Positions 33,974 through 43,277 are shown, counted from the stretch's first letter. The stretch: 64,000 bases of DNA from Polaribacter sp. HaHaR_3_91 (GCF_019278525.1 NZ_CP058986.1:1522001-1586000), one strand, 5' to 3'. The notes: generated from the sequence alone by a model not told the origin. A program made the numbers and translations.

Positions 33974-34165
33974 TTATTTCTTTGTTATTTTCTTTAAAAA
34001 ACGTTCAGAATTTTTGTTTTCTGGGTTAATAGCTAACGCTTTTTTAAAGTTGATAATTGCATTGACAGTATCTTTTTTCAAAAAATAAGCTTCTGCTATG
34101 CTATCAAAAACGTTTGATTTATTTGGGTATAATATAGCGTTTATTTTGAAAAGCACGATTTTCAA
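33974..34165 (-). pseudogene. Remnant of a serine hydrolase with TPR tail
   Basis: About 63 codons with no ATG start. The residues VFDSIAEAYFLKKDTVNAI and KKALAINPENKNSERFLKKI look like the last TPR-type repeat that ends many flavobacterial beta-lactamase-like serine hydrolases. The catalytic part is missing and no matching frame continues on the minus strand to the right. It is best read as a 3' remnant left by deletion. A small stand-alone protein is less likely. Confidence 0.6.
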
Positions 34166-34271
34166 ATAAAAAAATATCCTTTTACTTCTTATTTTACCAA
34201 TTTGCTAAATATCAATAATCTTTTTGATCGTTTTTTCTCTAATTGATAAACAGATCTATTTGCTCACCTAA

Positions 34272-34547
34272 CTAAATAAATCGTATGTTTTTAGATATAT
34301 AAAATTGATATTTTTTTTAACCTTCTTACCACAGTTTATTAATCCTTTAGAAATAGAAAATCCAGGGCCTTTTTTTTTATTAGGTTTTACATTTACGCTT
34401 ATTGGTACAGTTTGGTATTTAGGATTGTCTTTTTTTGCGAGTCTTTTTTCTCAAAAGTTACAGAGTAATCCTAATTTTAATGTTTGGTTAAATAAAATTA
34501 GTGGTTTTATTTTTATTCTGATGGCGTTTTCAATTATACTAAGCTAA
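34272..34547 (+). pseudogene. C-terminal remnant of a LysE/RhtB exporter
   Basis: The frame is open from 34272 to 34547 but starts without ATG. It encodes the LysE-family end: FFLTFLPQFINP, then LLGFTFTLIGTVWYLGLSFFASLF and WLNKISGFIFILMAFSIILS. The first three or so transmembrane segments, about 120 residues, are missing. Together with the TPR remnant beside it, this marks a decayed locus. Confidence 0.75.
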
Positions 34548-34657
34548 AGCTATCTTTTTTTTGTTGTTTTTTTCTGATTTATGAACGTTCAATTTTTTAC
34601 ATTTACAAGATTGTTTTAAATTAGTTTAACATTTAAAACTTTGAAAATATTTATAAT

Positions 34658-35620
34658 TTGAGTCTCAATTTTTCCTTAATAATTCCAGTTTACAATCGTC
34701 CTAATGAAATAGAGGAGTTGTTAGAAAGTCTTACAAAACAAGATTTTTCTGATGATTTTGAAGTTTTAATTATAGAGGATGGTTCTACGGATAAAAGTGA
34801 TTTAATTGTTGAGAAGTATAAAACTGAATTAGATTTAAAATACTTTTTTAAAGAAAACAGTGGGGCAGGAGCGAGCCGTAATTTCGGAATGCAAAATGCT
34901 TCAGGAAATTATTTTATTATTTTAGATTCTGATGTTATTGTTCCAGTACAGTATTTATCCGAAGTGCAAAAAGCCTTAGAAACTAATTTTACAGATGCTT
35001 TTGGTGGGCCAGATGCAGCGCATAAAAGTTTTACTTCGTTACAGAAAGCAATTAATTACTCGATGACTTCTGTGTTAACTACAGGTGGAATTAGAGGTAA
35101 AAAACAAGCTGTCGGTAAATTTCAACCAAGAAGTTTTAACTTGGGGTTGTCTCAGATAGCTTTTAAAAAGACACAGGGTTTTTCTAAAATGAAAAACGGA
35201 GAAGATATCGATTTAACATTCCGACTTTGGGAAAACGATTGTGAAACACAGCTAATAGAAAAAGCTTTTGTGTATCATAAAAGAAGAAGCTCTATTCAGC
35301 AATTTTTTAAACAGACCTTTGGTTTTGGAACAGCTAGACCTATTTTGAATAAAAAATATCCCACAACAGCAAAACCGACCTATTGGTTTCCTTCTTTGTT
35401 TATTATTGGAATTGATGTGAGTATTATTTTAGCCATTTTGGGCTATAACCAATTGTTGTATTTCTACGGATTTTATTTCTTGTTAATTTTCTTAGATTCT
35501 TTAGTGCAGAATAAGAATTTAAAGGTCGCTTTTTTGAGTGTATTTACTTCTTTAACCCAGTTTTTAGGATATGGATTAGGGTTTTTAGAATCGCAATTTT
35601 ATCCGAAGAAAAATAAGTAA
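34658..35620 (+). CDS. Family 2 glycosyltransferase, membrane-anchored
   Basis: GT-A glycosyltransferase of 320 residues. LIIPVYNRPNEIEELLESL marks the nucleotide-sugar fold. EDGSTDKS and LDSDVIVP (DxD) bind the donor, and GEDIDLTFRLWE is the acceptor-side ED motif. Two hydrophobic segments (about 245-290) anchor it to the inner membrane. No ATG is in frame upstream, so TTG 34658 is the start. The linked sugar is unknown. It stands alone between the remnants and mazG. Confidence 0.82.
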   Translation: MSLNFSLIIPVYNRPNEIEELLESLTKQDFSDDFEVLIIEDGSTDKSDLIVEKYKTELDLKYFFKENSGAGASRNFGMQNASGNYFIILDSDVIVPVQYLSEVQKALETNFTDAFGGPDAAHKSFTSLQKAINYSMTSVLTTGGIRGKKQAVGKFQPRSFNLGLSQIAFKKTQGFSKMKNGEDIDLTFRLWENDCETQLIEKAFVYHKRRSSIQQFFKQTFGFGTARPILNKKYPTTAKPTYWFPSLFIIGIDVSIILAILGYNQLLYFYGFYFLLIFLDSLVQNKNLKVAFLSVFTSLTQFLGYGLGFLESQFYPKKNK

Positions 35621-35677
35621 ATTAAGGTTTCGACTGTAATCATCAACTTGATATAGAAAATAGTCTAGTTTATTTTT

Positions 35678-36457
35678 TTACTTAAAAAATTCTTTAGATT
35701 TCTCCCAATACACATCCATTTCAGTTAAAGACATATCAGCAAGTTCCTTGCCTTCTTTTTTAGCTTCTTGTTCTAGAAATTGAAAACGATTAATAAACTT
35801 CTTATTCGTTTTTTCTAAAGCATTTTCTGGATTTACGCCAATAAAGCGAGCGTAATTAATCATAGAAAATAAGACATCACCAAACTCTTTTTCTGTGTTT
35901 TCTTGGTTTCCTGCTTTTACTTCTTCGTTTAGTTCTGTAAGTTCTTCTTGTACTTTTTCCCAAACTTGTTCGGGTTTTTCCCAATCGAAACCAACACCTT
36001 TTACTTTTTCTTGAATTCTACTTGCTTTTACAACCGCAGGTAAACTTTTAGGAACACCTTCTAGAACAGATTTATTTCCTTCTTTTAATTTTAATTGTTC
36101 CCAATTACGTTTTACTTCTTCTTCTGTTTCAGCAACAACATCTCCGTAAATATGTGGGTGTCTGTGTACTAATTTGTCGCAAATTGCATTGGCAACATCA
36201 GCAATATCAAAAGCCTTTTTTTCGCTTCCAATTTTAGCATAAAAGACGATGTGCAGAAGCACATCGCCTAATTCTTTTTTAATTTCTTGTAAGTCATTAT
36301 CTAGAATAGCATCGGCCAATTCATACGTTTCTTCAATAGTAAGATGACGTAAGCTTTCTAAAGTTTGTTTTTTATCCCACGGACACTTCTCACGAAGATC
36401 GTCCATAATATCTAACAATCTATTAAAAGCCGCTAATTGTTCTTTTCTGCTATTCAT
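35678..36457 (-). CDS. mazG: Nucleoside triphosphate pyrophosphohydrolase
   Basis: 259-residue MazG with two tandem MazG folds. The first has CPWDKKQTLESLRHLTIEE and the metal site ELGDVLLHIVFYAK. The second has ELTELNEEV and KEFGDVLFSMINYARF. It hydrolyses NTPs/dNTPs to monophosphates to clear aberrant nucleotides. It is 45 bases after DUF5606 in a ruvX-def-DUF5606-mazG group conserved in flavobacteria, with heptad repeats in the gap. Confidence 0.94.
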   Translation of the reverse strand: MNSRKEQLAAFNRLLDIMDDLREKCPWDKKQTLESLRHLTIEETYELADAILDNDLQEIKKELGDVLLHIVFYAKIGSEKKAFDIADVANAICDKLVHRHPHIYGDVVAETEEEVKRNWEQLKLKEGNKSVLEGVPKSLPAVVKASRIQEKVKGVGFDWEKPEQVWEKVQEELTELNEEVKAGNQENTEKEFGDVLFSMINYARFIGVNPENALEKTNKKFINRFQFLEQEAKKEGKELADMSLTEMDVYWEKSKEFFK

Positions 36458-36469
36458 TTTTTTAGTTTT

Positions 36470-36504
36470 GAATACTGAATACTGAATACTGAATACTGAA
36501 TACT
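36470..36504 (-). repeat. Heptad repeat block D (GAATACT x5)
   Basis: Five perfect copies of GAATACT (AGTATTC on the minus strand). The block begins inside the DUF5606 stop codon (36503-36505) and fills most of the gap to mazG. Confidence 0.92.
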
Positions 36505-36922
36505 ATTTTTCAGTTTCTTCAGCAGATACTTCTTCAACTTTAGGAAATTCCATGCCAGCTTTTACTAAAATATTAAACCACTGAATTACTTTTTTTATGT
36601 TAGAAGCATATACTCTTTCTTCATCATAACCAGGTAAAACCTCAGAGAAAAATGCAATTAAATTTTTGCTATTTTCTTTATGAGATAAAGCCTCTTTACC
36701 TTCTGTTTTTTCATACGTAGAAGTAAAAATGTTTAATAAAGGCACATCTTCTTCATACGTGTAAATTGCTATGTTTTCTAACAAGCTAACGTTTTGAGCA
36801 GCATTAATTGCTACACGTTTTTTTTCTACTAAAGATTCTGCGATTACTGCATTTTTAGATTGTGAGATTACTTGAAATAATCCAGGTTTACCAGTTACGG
36901 CAATAATTTTGTTAAATTCCAT
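36503..36922 (-). CDS. DUF5606 protein
   Basis: 139 residues of the DUF5606 family: IIAVTGKPGLFQVISQSKNAVIAESL at the start (an SH3-like beta fold), then RVYASNIKKVIQWFNILVKAGMEF, a Glu-rich tail. No signal peptide. Function unknown; almost always found with def and mazG in flavobacteria. The stop codon overlaps a heptad repeat block. Confidence 0.85.
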   Translation of the reverse strand: MEFNKIIAVTGKPGLFQVISQSKNAVIAESLVEKKRVAINAAQNVSLLENIAIYTYEEDVPLLNIFTSTYEKTEGKEALSHKENSKNLIAFFSEVLPGYDEERVYASNIKKVIQWFNILVKAGMEFPKVEEVSAEETEK

Positions 36923-37024
36923 TTTTGTATATTTTATTAAATGTCATTTCCAGAACAGACAAACGTTTTCTTAAATCAAAAACAATTAGTTTGTGACTGA
37001 GCTAGAAAAAGACATGGTTTTTTG

Positions 37025-37615
37025 TTATTTACCTTTTTTTGCATTTGGGAAACGCATTCTGTAGTCTGCATTAACTTTCCCTTTAGAAATATTTTCTAAT
37101 TTCTTTTTTATCAACCTCTTTTTAAGGGAAGAGAGTTTGTCTGTAAACAAGACTCCATCTATATGGTCGTATTCATGTTGAAAAACCCTTGCAGCTAAAC
37201 CGTCTAAAGTTTCTGTATGAGTTTTAAAATCTTCATCTTGATATTCAATAGTAATTTCTGGCTGACGAAAAACATCTTCTCTAACATCAGGAATGCTTAA
37301 ACATCCTTCGTTAAAAGCCCATTCGTCACCTTCTTCCTTTAATATTTTAGCATTTATAAATACTTTATTAAAATCCTTTAAAGCTGCTCTATCCTTTTCA
37401 GATAAATCCTCATCTTCAGCAAAAGGAGAAGCATCAATAACAAATAAACGGATTGCTTTACCAATCTGAGGAGCTGCCAAACCAACACCAGAAGCATTGT
37501 ACATGGTTTCTTTCATATTAGAAATCAATTTTTCTAAATTAGGATAATCTGCATCAATTTCTACGGACATTTTTCGTAAAACAGGATCTCCGTAAGCTAC
37601 AACTGGTAATATCAT
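37025..37615 (-). CDS. def: Peptide deformylase
   Basis: Removes the formyl group from nascent proteins. 196 residues with all three motifs: GVGLAAPQIG (43-52), EGCLSIPDV with C105, and HEYDHIDG with H147, E148 and H151, giving the metal site. It follows ruvX on the minus strand after 251 bases, which contain heptad block E but no gene. Confidence 0.97.
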   Translation of the reverse strand: MILPVVAYGDPVLRKMSVEIDADYPNLEKLISNMKETMYNASGVGLAAPQIGKAIRLFVIDASPFAEDEDLSEKDRAALKDFNKVFINAKILKEEGDEWAFNEGCLSIPDVREDVFRQPEITIEYQDEDFKTHTETLDGLAARVFQHEYDHIDGVLFTDKLSSLKKRLIKKKLENISKGKVNADYRMRFPNAKKGK

Positions 37616-37641
37616 TTCTTTATTTTTAAGATTGGCAAAAA

Positions 37642-37669
37642 TACAATTTACAATTACGAATTACGAATT
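37642..37669 (-). repeat. Heptad repeat block E (TACAATT/ACGAATT)
   Basis: TACAATT TACAATT ACGAATT ACGAATT, four 7-mers in register. It lies between ruvX and def, 26 bases before the def start codon, so unlike the others it is not next to a stop codon. Confidence 0.8.
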
Positions 37670-37866
37670 TTTTGAAATTGGATTTTATTTTTTTTTGAGT
37701 TTTATTTTTTAAACAGTTTTGTCTTTGCTCTAATAAGGTTAAAACATCTAAAAAGAACCTATTGTTTAAAGTGAGTTTCTCATTCTTCGCATGAAAAAAC
37801 TTAATTGTAAAAGTTGCTTAACTAATAGAATAACATTAGCAAACAATCAAACAATTTTGCGTTTTA

Positions 37867-38295
37867 TTACTTACTATATAAATAAGACTGTAAAATAATG
37901 GTAGCACTAATTTCATCAACCAAAGCTTTATTTCTACGTTGCTTTTTATTTAAGCCTCCATCAATCATCGTTTGAAAAGCCATTTTAGAAGTAAAACGTT
38001 CATCAATTCTTAACAATGGAATTTGAGGTATTTGGTTTTCTAGTTTTTTTAGAAACGCAAGTATTAAAACTTCACTTTCACTATCGGTATTATTCATCTG
38101 TTTCGGTTTTCCTACCAGAAAAAGATCTACTTTATTTTCAGAAATATATTTTTTCAGAAAAGGAATTAAATCATCGGTGTTCACGGTTGTTAAACCAGAG
38201 GCAATAATTTGTAGTTCATCTGTAACTGCAATACCTGTTCTTTTTTTACCAAAATCGATGGCGAGAATTTTACCCAAATTAAATGTTTTTTGCAA
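37867..38295 (-). CDS. ruvX: RuvX/YqgF-family Holliday junction resolvase-like nuclease
   Basis: 142-residue RNase H-fold protein of the YqgF/RuvX family, implicated in 16S rRNA 5' processing and proposed as a Holliday junction resolvase. The first catalytic segment is ILAIDFGKKRTGIAVTD, then FLVGKPKQMNNTDSE, and IDERFTSKMA and ALVDEISATIILQSYL at the end. Normal length. It is the first gene of the ruvX/def/DUF5606/mazG group. Confidence 0.93.
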   Translation of the reverse strand: MQKTFNLGKILAIDFGKKRTGIAVTDELQIIASGLTTVNTDDLIPFLKKYISENKVDLFLVGKPKQMNNTDSESEVLILAFLKKLENQIPQIPLLRIDERFTSKMAFQTMIDGGLNKKQRRNKALVDEISATIILQSYLYSK

Positions 38296-38658
38296 AAATA
38301 AAAGTTATAATATAATAACTACTGTTTAATTTAAATATTATCAATTAGTTAACGTTTTTTTTGTTTTATGCCGTATAAACACCCAAAATGTCTAGTTAAA
38401 TTCAATTTTATTCTCCTAACACTTACATTGGCATGAAACAATTCAATTTTATTGTCAATCATTTAAAAAAACATTTGTTTGTCAGCTAGTTACAATCAAG
38501 CCTTAGTTCTTGATTCTAAATACAAAGTGGTCTTATGTGTTTTCTCGAAGATAAATGATAATTGTATTTTAAACAAGATGTAATAATCTGTTTAAAAAAC
38601 GTATATTCGTCCACGTTTTTGTGGATAGATTTATATTTGCGCAAATATACATATTAGA
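38296..38658. other. 363-bp divergent region between ruvX and dapD
   Basis: No gene seen. It contains the dapD -7 box (38632-38639), a small inverted repeat TCCAC/GTGGA around 38610-38625 just upstream of it, and the 13-mer ATTCAATTTTATT at 38400 and 38441, a direct repeat 41 bases apart. These may be regulatory sites; nothing more can be supported. Confidence 0.5.
38632..38639 (+). promoter_or_regulatory. -7 box of dapD
   Basis: TATATTTG matches TAnnTTTG, 19 bases before the dapD ATG at 38659. A TTCG at 38606-38609 is a poor -33 candidate at 22 bases. Confidence 0.5.
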
Positions 38659-39474
38659 ATGAAAGAAATTAGAGAAATCATAGAGTCAGCTTGGGAAAAC
38701 CGCGAGTTGTTAAAAGAAGAAAATACAATTAACACAATTAGAAAAGTTGTTGATTTATTAGATAAAGGAGAATTAAGAGTTGCTGAACCAACAACGGATG
38801 GTTGGCAAGTAAATGAATGGGTAAAAAAAGCGGTAGTTTTATATTTCCCTATTCAAAAAATGGAAACTTTAGAAGCTGGTATTTTCGAATACCACGATAA
38901 AATGCCTTTAAAAACAGATTACGCAGCACAGGGAGTTCGTGTAGTTCCTGGAGCGTCTGCTCGTAAAGGATCTTATCTTTCACCTGGTACTATTTTAATG
39001 CCAAGTTATGTAAATATTGGTGCGTATGTAGATGAAGGTACTATGGTAGATACTTGGGCTACGGTTGGTTCTTGTGCACAAATTGGTAAAAACGTTCATC
39101 TTTCTGGTGGAGTAGGTATTGGTGGTGTTTTAGAACCATTACAAGCGGCACCTGTAATTATAGAAGACGGAGTTTTTGTTGGTTCTAGATGTATTGTTGT
39201 AGAAGGTGTAAGGGTAGAAAAAGAAGCAGTTTTAGGTGCAAATGTTGTATTAACAATGAGTACTAAAATTATTGATGTTACTGGTGATGTACCTGTAGAA
39301 ACTAAAGGGGTTGTTCCTGCTCGTTCTGTAGTGATTCCTGGTAGTTATACAAAGAAATTTCCAGCAGGAGATTTCAATGTGCCATGTGCTTTAATTATAG
39401 GAAAGAGAAAAGAAAGTACCAATAAAAAGACTTCTTTAAACGATGCGCTACGTGAATATGATGTAGCCGTTTAA
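38659..39474 (+). CDS. dapD: 2,3,4,5-tetrahydropyridine-2,6-dicarboxylate N-succinyltransferase
   Basis: Succinyltransferase of the lysine/diaminopimelate pathway, also needed for peptidoglycan. 271 residues with an N-terminal helical domain and a left-handed beta-helix of hexapeptide repeats (YVNIGAYVDEGTMVDTWATVG, GVFVGSRCIVVEGVRVEKEAVLGANVVL). The length and N-terminal IRKVVDLLDKGELRVAE segment fit the long DapD form. A glycosyltransferase gene follows after 12 bases and may be co-transcribed. Confidence 0.96.
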   Translation: MKEIREIIESAWENRELLKEENTINTIRKVVDLLDKGELRVAEPTTDGWQVNEWVKKAVVLYFPIQKMETLEAGIFEYHDKMPLKTDYAAQGVRVVPGASARKGSYLSPGTILMPSYVNIGAYVDEGTMVDTWATVGSCAQIGKNVHLSGGVGIGGVLEPLQAAPVIIEDGVFVGSRCIVVEGVRVEKEAVLGANVVLTMSTKIIDVTGDVPVETKGVVPARSVVIPGSYTKKFPAGDFNVPCALIIGKRKESTNKKTSLNDALREYDVAV

Positions 39475-39486
39475 GAATTAGGTACT

Positions 39487-40251
39487 ATGACAAAAATCAC
39501 AGCAATTATACCTACATTAAATGAAGAAATTCATATTGCTGATGCTATTAAATCAGTAAGTTTTGCAGATGAAATTATTGTTATAGATTCTTATAGTACA
39601 GATAAAACTTTAGAAATAGCTGAAAAGCTACATGTAAAAATCATCAAGCGAAAGTTTGATGATTTTTCTTCTCAAAAAAACTTTGCAATTGACCAAGCAG
39701 CACATAACTGGATTTATATTTTAGATGCAGATGAAAGAGTTACGCCAGAAGTAAAAAAAGAAATTTTAGAAGCGGTTAAAAACCCGAATGGTTTTGTCGG
39801 TTTTTATGTAAGAAGGACTTTCTATTTTTGCGAAAAAAAGGTAAATTATTCTGGTTTTCAGAGAGATAAAGTAATTCGTTTATTTTTAAAAGAACATTGC
39901 AATTATAAAGGAGCTGTTCATGAAAGAATTGCATCGAATGGAGAAATTGGTTTTTTTAAACATAAAATAGACCATTTTTCATATAGAAATTATGATCATT
40001 ATATTTCTAAAATGAATCATTATGCAGCAATTAGAGCCAAAGAATTACATGAAAGAGGAGCTAAAGTGAATATTTATCATGTAATGATAAAACCCTCTGC
40101 AAGGTTTTTTATTCATTATTTTATCCGCCTTGGGTTTTTAGATGGTTTTACTGGTTTTTTAGTTGCAAAAACACAAGCTTATGGTGTGTTAACGAGGTAT
40201 ATTAAGTTATGGTTATTAAATAATAAGAAGCATTTAAATGGAAGAATCTAA
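39487..40251 (+). CDS. WaaE/KdtX-like glycosyltransferase (GT2)
   Basis: 254 residues with a GT-A core: AIIPTLNEEIHIADAIKSV, IVIDSYSTDKT, LDADERVTPEV (DxD) and NYKGAVHERI. The C-terminal part (FFIHYFIRLGFLDGFTGFLVA) is amphipathic and membrane-associated. It resembles WaaE/KdtX lipopolysaccharide core beta-1,4-glucosyltransferases. The 3' end overlaps the Stealth-family gene by 14 bases, so both serve the same cell-surface glycan. Confidence 0.88.
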   Translation: MTKITAIIPTLNEEIHIADAIKSVSFADEIIVIDSYSTDKTLEIAEKLHVKIIKRKFDDFSSQKNFAIDQAAHNWIYILDADERVTPEVKKEILEAVKNPNGFVGFYVRRTFYFCEKKVNYSGFQRDKVIRLFLKEHCNYKGAVHERIASNGEIGFFKHKIDHFSYRNYDHYISKMNHYAAIRAKELHERGAKVNIYHVMIKPSARFFIHYFIRLGFLDGFTGFLVAKTQAYGVLTRYIKLWLLNNKKHLNGRI

Positions 40252-41200
40252 AGGAATTGTTATTGATGCTGTTATTACTTGGGTAGATGGAAATGATCCC
40301 CTACATAAAGCCAAAATGAGAAGATATTTAGATGATAAAATTATACTATCTCCTAAGGGAATTAATCTGCGTTATGGGCAAATCGGTGAAATCGAATTTT
40401 GTGTAAAGTCTATTTTAAAGTATGCTACATTTATAAGACATATTTATATAGTTACAGATAATCAGACACCTCAATTTTTAAAAAAGAATTCATCACTTTA
40501 TTCCAAAGTGAAGATTATAGATCATAAAGATATATTTAAAAATCATGAAAACTTTTTACCAACGTTCAATTCTAGGTCAATAGAAACAAGGTTATATAAA
40601 ATACCCGGTTTATCAGAAAGGTTTATTTATTTTAATGATGATTTTTTTTTACTTAAGAAAACAAAAGTAGAAGATTTTTTTATAGGTGATTTACCTGTAT
40701 TAAGGGGGAGTTGGTTAAGATTTGATAGTGATGTTTTATATAAAAAAATAAAAAATATTTTTAAGAAACAAAAAAAAGAGAAAAGAGTTGGGCATAAGAT
40801 TGCACAACAAAAAGCAGCCCAAATCTTAGGTTTAAAAAAATACTTTAAATTTCATCATACACCTCAACCTTTAAGAAAGTCGACTTTTGAGAATTTTTAT
40901 AAAGGTAATCAGTCGTTAGAGGTTTTAAATATTAAACCAAGATTTAGAAGTGATAGTCAGTATATCGCTCAAAGTTTAGCTAATCATTTAGAGATAAAGA
41001 ATAAAACCTCAATTAAAAAAAATAATTATAATTTGGTTTATTTTCAGAGCTATAAAAAACCTCTTTTTTTTATTAAGAATAAACTTAAAAGAGCTGAGAA
41101 AAATCAAAATAAACTCTTTTTATGTATGCAGAGTTTAGACCAATGTCCTTCAGAAAAACTAATTTATATAAAAAATTGGCTTCAAAATAAATACGAGTAA
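40238..41200 (+). CDS. Stealth-family sugar-phosphate transferase
   Basis: 320-residue member of the Stealth (capsule polymerase/phosphotransferase) family, which transfers hexose-1-phosphate to sugars. Stealth CR1 DAVITWVDGNDP is near the N-terminus (about 9-20). CR2 with SRSIETRLYKIPGLSERFIYFNDDFFL lies around 120-145, CR3 with HHTPQPLRKSTFENF around 207-221, and CR4 SDSQYIAQSLANH around 240-252. It overlaps the WaaE-like gene, implying a phosphate-linked surface glycan, which is inferred. Confidence 0.9.
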   Translation: MEESKGIVIDAVITWVDGNDPLHKAKMRRYLDDKIILSPKGINLRYGQIGEIEFCVKSILKYATFIRHIYIVTDNQTPQFLKKNSSLYSKVKIIDHKDIFKNHENFLPTFNSRSIETRLYKIPGLSERFIYFNDDFFLLKKTKVEDFFIGDLPVLRGSWLRFDSDVLYKKIKNIFKKQKKEKRVGHKIAQQKAAQILGLKKYFKFHHTPQPLRKSTFENFYKGNQSLEVLNIKPRFRSDSQYIAQSLANHLEIKNKTSIKKNNYNLVYFQSYKKPLFFIKNKLKRAEKNQNKLFLCMQSLDQCPSEKLIYIKNWLQNKYE

Positions 41201-41232
41201 TTATTTTGAAGTCCAATTATAGCTTTAAGTAT

Positions 41233-43251
41233 TTAGTCTACAGTTGTAGATTTAGGTATTTTCTTGTTGTTAAAATATAAATATTTGGTTGTATAATAGT
41301 AAGCGGATAAAAGGCTATCCATTTGTTGCGCAACCTCAGGCTTCTCTAACTGAATATCTTTTACTGTATTTGTATCTAAACTGTACAAACTCGTTTTTTT
41401 AGAGATGTTTGTTTTCTCGTAATAAAAATTATCTTTTAATATTCCAACTCCTTTTTCTCCTTTACTTTGTAAGTAGACAAAAGCAGCAGTATCTGTGTTG
41501 GTACTATCTAATAGGTCTCTTCCTAAAGTATAATTTGTATAGTCTACTTTAGCGATGCTTGTTGCCGTAGGAAACACATCTATTAATTTAGCATATTTAT
41601 CAACTACTTGAGGTTTTACATATTTTGGGGCATGAATAAAAAACGGCACATTATGCACTTGTATCCCTAAATCATCTTGATTATTTTTTAAGAAATTTAG
41701 TTTTTTCATACCTCCTCTATGATCGCCAAAAAAGACAAAAATAGTATTGTTATAATAACCAGTTTCTTTAGCTCTTTCTAAAAAACGTGCAACATTAAAA
41801 TCTAAATATCTAATTGCGTTTAATTGTCCTAAAGATCTAAAACCACCTTTTGACAAGGTTTTTTCGTCTATTTCGTCCTCTAAAATAGGTTTAAAACTTT
41901 CTTTTTTGTCAGGTACTGTAAAAGGCATGTGGTTTGTTGCTGTTTGAATGTAGGCAACAAAAGGTTTTCCGCTTTCATGTAGTTTTTTAAATTCTTTGTC
42001 AGACTCTTTAAATAAATCGTAATCATCAATTCCCCAAACATCAGCTCTGTTTTCTTCTTCGAAACTACCTTCTTCAAAAATTTGTAAATCTTTTACATTC
42101 GATTGAAATACGCCTCTTATATTCGCCCAATTTGCAGAGCCACCTATAAAATATTGTTTTTGATACCCTTCATACTGATCAAAAATAATACGTTGATCTA
42201 TAATCATAGGGTTTCTAGAAGCCGTTTTTACATCCTCTATATCTGGTAACCCCGTAACACTAGCAAAAACGCTTGCTGCTGTACCTGGTTTATGAACATA
42301 GAATTTAGAGAAGCTTAAACTTTCCTTTATAATAGAATCCATTTTTGGGCTAGAGTTTAAAGGATTACCATAATGACTCAATGTTGCCGTTCCTGTAGAT
42401 TCTAGCATTACATAAATTACATTTGGCTTCTCTTTATATGGTTCTTTAAAAGTTACTTTCTTTGCAAAATTTATAGTGTCTTTTGGTAAGTTTAAGTGTT
42501 TTGCAATTACAGGGTAATAAACTTTAAATTTTTCAATATTAGCACCTTCACTTCTAAATGAAAAACTATCAAAGAAATATAAAACAGGGTTTAATGCAAA
42601 TTGATTTACGGTAGTGTTTTTAGAGAAAAAAGCCTCACTCCAGCGCAATGGATAGTGTGTAATACTGTTATAGATACCAAAAGATAAAACGAGTATGGTT
42701 AGAATAATAATTACTGCTTTTACTTTTTTTGTTATTTCTTGATGTGCTTTTGAAAATATATTATATACAAAATTAGCATATTTATAGATGATAAAACATA
42801 AGATTATCAACCCTATAAGTCCTTTATAAATAGGGTAACTTTCAACTAAAACTTGACTAGATATTTTTAAATTACCTAAAAATCGAAGTGAAGAAGCATC
42901 TAATCGAATTCCTAAATACTCATAATAACCAAGGTCAAATAAGTAAAATAAAGTTAAGGTCAAATAAGTTAAAACGAGATATGTATTCGCTATCTTTTTA
43001 TAAATTTTCCTTTCAAAAAAACGAAAATTAGTGATTAAAAGTAATATCGCTAGTGGGAAAAAAGCAATAACGGCAAGTTTTAAATCAAAACGTATCCCTA
43101 AGAAAATAGCTTTTTGCAATTTTAACGGATCAAGATCTTCTACTTGTATAAAGAAAAGGTAAAAGATTCCTCTAAAAAGTACTGCGAAAATAAATAGAAA
43201 AAATACATTTGTAAAAATGTATTTTATGTAACTCGGAATTTTTTGAAACAT
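41233..43251 (-). CDS. LtaS-like membrane sulfatase/phosphotransferase
   Basis: 672 residues. Five N-terminal transmembrane segments are followed by an extracytoplasmic alkaline-phosphatase-fold domain of the LTA synthase type. The catalytic threonine is in MLESTGTATLSHYG, with FFGDHRGG and ATNHMPFT metal-binding motifs. In Gram-negatives such enzymes move glycerophosphate or phosphoethanolamine onto surface glycans. ATG 43251 is chosen because the TTG at 43272 lies inside the -7 promoter box. The neighbouring Stealth gene suggests a phosphorylated envelope polymer. Confidence 0.87.
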   Translation of the reverse strand: MFQKIPSYIKYIFTNVFFLFIFAVLFRGIFYLFFIQVEDLDPLKLQKAIFLGIRFDLKLAVIAFFPLAILLLITNFRFFERKIYKKIANTYLVLTYLTLTLFYLFDLGYYEYLGIRLDASSLRFLGNLKISSQVLVESYPIYKGLIGLIILCFIIYKYANFVYNIFSKAHQEITKKVKAVIIILTILVLSFGIYNSITHYPLRWSEAFFSKNTTVNQFALNPVLYFFDSFSFRSEGANIEKFKVYYPVIAKHLNLPKDTINFAKKVTFKEPYKEKPNVIYVMLESTGTATLSHYGNPLNSSPKMDSIIKESLSFSKFYVHKPGTAASVFASVTGLPDIEDVKTASRNPMIIDQRIIFDQYEGYQKQYFIGGSANWANIRGVFQSNVKDLQIFEEGSFEEENRADVWGIDDYDLFKESDKEFKKLHESGKPFVAYIQTATNHMPFTVPDKKESFKPILEDEIDEKTLSKGGFRSLGQLNAIRYLDFNVARFLERAKETGYYNNTIFVFFGDHRGGMKKLNFLKNNQDDLGIQVHNVPFFIHAPKYVKPQVVDKYAKLIDVFPTATSIAKVDYTNYTLGRDLLDSTNTDTAAFVYLQSKGEKGVGILKDNFYYEKTNISKKTSLYSLDTNTVKDIQLEKPEVAQQMDSLLSAYYYTTKYLYFNNKKIPKSTTVD

Positions 43252-43269
43252 AGGTATTATATAGGAGCG

Positions 43270-43277
43270 CAAAGATA
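43270..43277 (-). promoter_or_regulatory. -7 box of the LtaS-like gene
   Basis: The minus strand reads TATCTTTG, a match to TAnnTTTG, 18 bases before ATG 43251. It overlaps the alternative TTG start at 43272 and thereby decides against it. No convincing -33. Confidence 0.5.

Noticed and set aside
37791..37898. Small plus-strand ORF (MKKLNCKSC...) between def and ruvX
   Set aside because: About 35 codons, runs into ruvX antisense, no promoter or signal peptide.
40238..43251. Complete capsule or teichoic-acid gene cluster
   Set aside because: Only a few transferases are present, with no polymerase, flippase or export set nearby, so the cluster claim is not supported.
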